Source of the DNA: Chloroflexota bacterium
GTDB lineage: Bacteria > Chloroflexota > Ktedonobacteria > Ktedonobacterales > Ktedonobacteraceae
Direction: 5' to 3'
Length of the DNA: 6,483 bases
Assembly (NCBI GenBank): GCA_005881995.1
Contig: VBHV01000194.1
Span: 1 to 6,483, forward strand
A model generated the notes under the pieces. That model was not told the DNA's origin and did no database searches. It was given only the letters and a program-made list of their open reading frames with translations. The position numbers and the translations under genes were made by a program. Shown here one piece after another: positions 5,367-6,483 of this stretch; within the stretch, counting starts at the first letter, position 1, and every line of letters begins with the position of its first letter.

Positions 5367-6230
5367 TTAATAAGATGCCAGGATACGGTCTGCCAGCAGG
5401 CCCAGACAGCTGAGATTGGGGAAACCAGGTCCCTGGGCGAGACCTGCTAGCATTGGCAGATGTAGTTTGGGTATGAGACCCTCAAGGGAAAGGTCGTGAG
5501 CAATAGCGTGCTCGATAGCTCTCACATTAAAAGATTGTGTGACGTCGGCCATGCGCGTGTGTATGTCCTCGTCGAGCAGGCTTCTAAACCAGAGAGCATC
5601 GAAGCCACGCGCTACGACAACGTAATCGTACTCATCGTGATTCATCTTGCCATCGTATTCGTTATCGACGCGCACCTTTGTATCGTCCGCCTGAATATGC
5701 CGCACTGTGCCGATAACGGAGCGAACATTCTCGGCGTTGTTGATCTCTTGCATCGCCTGGTGTGAGAAGACCCCTCTATCGGTGCGTCTCAAAAATTCGC
5801 GCCGGTCTTGCTCGCTCAGTTGTAGCCAATTTGCCGCGTGCTGGTGATCACCGTACAGACTGGCAAGCTTACCATCGGGGTCGGAGAATAACCTGTTCTC
5901 CTGGAAACCCTCATCGCGTGTATACATTACCCCAGATGGACTGATGACTTCAATGAATGCCGAACTTCTCAGGGCGTCCAGCAGGGCCACCACGATGGCG
6001 GCGGCAGTTTCACCCGTGCCGATCACGCCAATATTCAGCGGATTTTTGACTTGCCAGCGGAGTTTCTCAAACTCCTCAACATGCCGCCAGAATGATGCGC
6101 CATCCATAACACGCGGATGCTCCCTGGGCTGACCCGGGATGGTGAGCGGCGTTCCAGGGCCTGTCATCACGAGACCCTCACCGGTCAGCGTAAAGGGCGT
6201 GCCACCTGCTGAAGGATATACTTTGACCAC
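5367..6230 (-). CDS. MbtG-like lysine/ornithine N-monooxygenase, C-terminal part of a split gene
   Basis: This open frame of 287 residues (GTG start) carries the NADPH-binding and C-terminal parts of a SidA/IucD/PvdA-type flavin monooxygenase. Such enzymes hydroxylate the side-chain amine of lysine or ornithine for hydroxamate siderophores. Visible signatures: GLVMTGPGTPL (19-29, the ATG-like motif), IGVIGTGETAAAIV (67-80, GxGxxA NADPH motif), ISPSGVMYTRDEGF followed by ENRLFSDP (96-118), and PKLHLPMLAGLAQGPGFPNLSCLGLLADRIL (254-284). The last block is strikingly like mycobacterial MbtG. The FAD-binding N-terminus is absent; it is found in another frame just upstream (6185-6483). The first dozen or so residues overlap that frame and may not be authentic. 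As a stand-alone protein it would lack the FAD site and be inactive, so this is probably part of a pseudogene, unless the frame break is an assembly error. The gene downstream begins 19 bases after this stop. Confidence 0.75.
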   Translation of the reverse strand: MVKVYPSAGGTPFTLTGEGLVMTGPGTPLTIPGQPREHPRVMDGASFWRHVEEFEKLRWQVKNPLNIGVIGTGETAAAIVVALLDALRSSAFIEVISPSGVMYTRDEGFQENRLFSDPDGKLASLYGDHQHAANWLQLSEQDRREFLRRTDRGVFSHQAMQEINNAENVRSVIGTVRHIQADDTKVRVDNEYDGKMNHDEYDYVVVARGFDALWFRSLLDEDIHTRMADVTQSFNVRAIEHAIAHDLSLEGLIPKLHLPMLAGLAQGPGFPNLSCLGLLADRILASY

Positions 6231-6483
6231 TCGGCATGCGTCGGGCGTGTACGCTGGCGATCAATCCAATCGGAATAACGCATCGTATCGATGAGATAGC
6301 TCTGCCAGGAGAGGAGCACCATCTTCTTCGCGACGGCTCTACTGAGCGCTTTGTCTCCCCAACAGGAGGAGAGATAGGGGAAGCCAACATCCTTCTCCGG
6401 GCGTGTCCCCAGGAGTTGATTGCCGTCGGTGTATCCTGCCCGTCCAGACCAATGGGGAGCTACACCTTGCCGATCGATGATAT
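6185..6483 (-). pseudogene. MbtG-like lysine/ornithine N-monooxygenase, N-terminal part (frameshifted; start outside window)
   Basis: Read from 6481 downwards, the frame is open for 98 codons to a TGA at 6185-6187. It contains HWSGRAGYTDGNQLLGT, EKDVGFPY, LSWQSYLIDT, YSDWIDR and PTHAEWSKYI. These match, in order, the segment of MbtG-type N-monooxygenases that follows the FAD-binding Rossmann motif (NWxxxGGWTDG, EKDVGFPY, YSWQSYLI, WIDRGRPAPTH). About 40 residues with the GxGxxG motif should lie beyond the window. Homology stops at about LQQVA, near 6210, after which the frame runs into four unrelated codons and the stop. The rest of the enzyme continues in another frame from about 6205 downwards. 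In MbtG about 33 residues separate the equivalents of QQVA and GLVMTGPG; here most of these are gone. Loss of sequence plus a frame change points to a deletion not divisible by three. Confidence 0.72.

Noticed and set aside
6178..6390. A third minus-strand frame of 70 codons across the monooxygenase junction
   Set aside because: It shows no monooxygenase motifs. The two frames on either side of the break account for the homology, so it is not an alternative coding path.

Overview
The window looks like chromosomal DNA of a soil- or compost-type Chloroflexota, most likely class Ktedonobacteria. This is inferred from family content and not from a marker gene: a WD40-repeat lipoprotein with WSPDG-type blades, a receiver fused to a membrane hairpin, a protein with a SWIM-protein-like helical C-terminus, and GC-rich hairpin repeats between genes. 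GC content is moderate.

Layout. Plus strand: the last 53 codons of an OmpR/PhoB-type response regulator (3-164); a secreted lipoprotein carrying a seven-bladed WD40 propeller (255-1265); a degenerate receiver-domain protein with two C-terminal membrane helices (1384-1968); a START-like SRPBCC protein (2028-2495); and a DJ-1/PfpI-family protein (2640-3203). Positions 3204-3577 hold no gene. This gap contains a GC-rich hairpin and a nested foldback repeat of about 293 bp, and lies between convergent genes. Minus strand: a 589-residue protein joining a glyoxalase/VOC domain to a long helical-repeat region (3578-5347), and just upstream of it an MbtG-like lysine/ornithine N-monooxygenase gene (5367-6483, cut by the window edge).

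The monooxygenase gene is broken as it reads here. The N-terminal part (6185-6483) and the C-terminal part (5367-6230) are in different frames, and about 25-30 residues expected between them are missing. This looks like a small deletion or an assembly error and not a simple one-base slip.

How the genes fit together. The minus-strand pair is spaced like an operon (19 bases), so the VOC-helical protein may be co-expressed with N-hydroxylation of an amino acid, as in siderophore synthesis; no other siderophore gene is in view. The plus-strand genes are not an obvious pathway. The response regulator, WD40 lipoprotein and pseudo-receiver suggest a signalling neighbourhood; the SRPBCC and DJ-1/PfpI genes suggest small-molecule binding or stress handling. 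I see no tRNA, rRNA, CRISPR array or transposase. The least ordinary items are the split monooxygenase, the VOC-SWIM-tail fusion, the membrane-anchored pseudo-receiver, the nested foldback, and a hairpin that buries the ribosome binding site of the WD40 lipoprotein.
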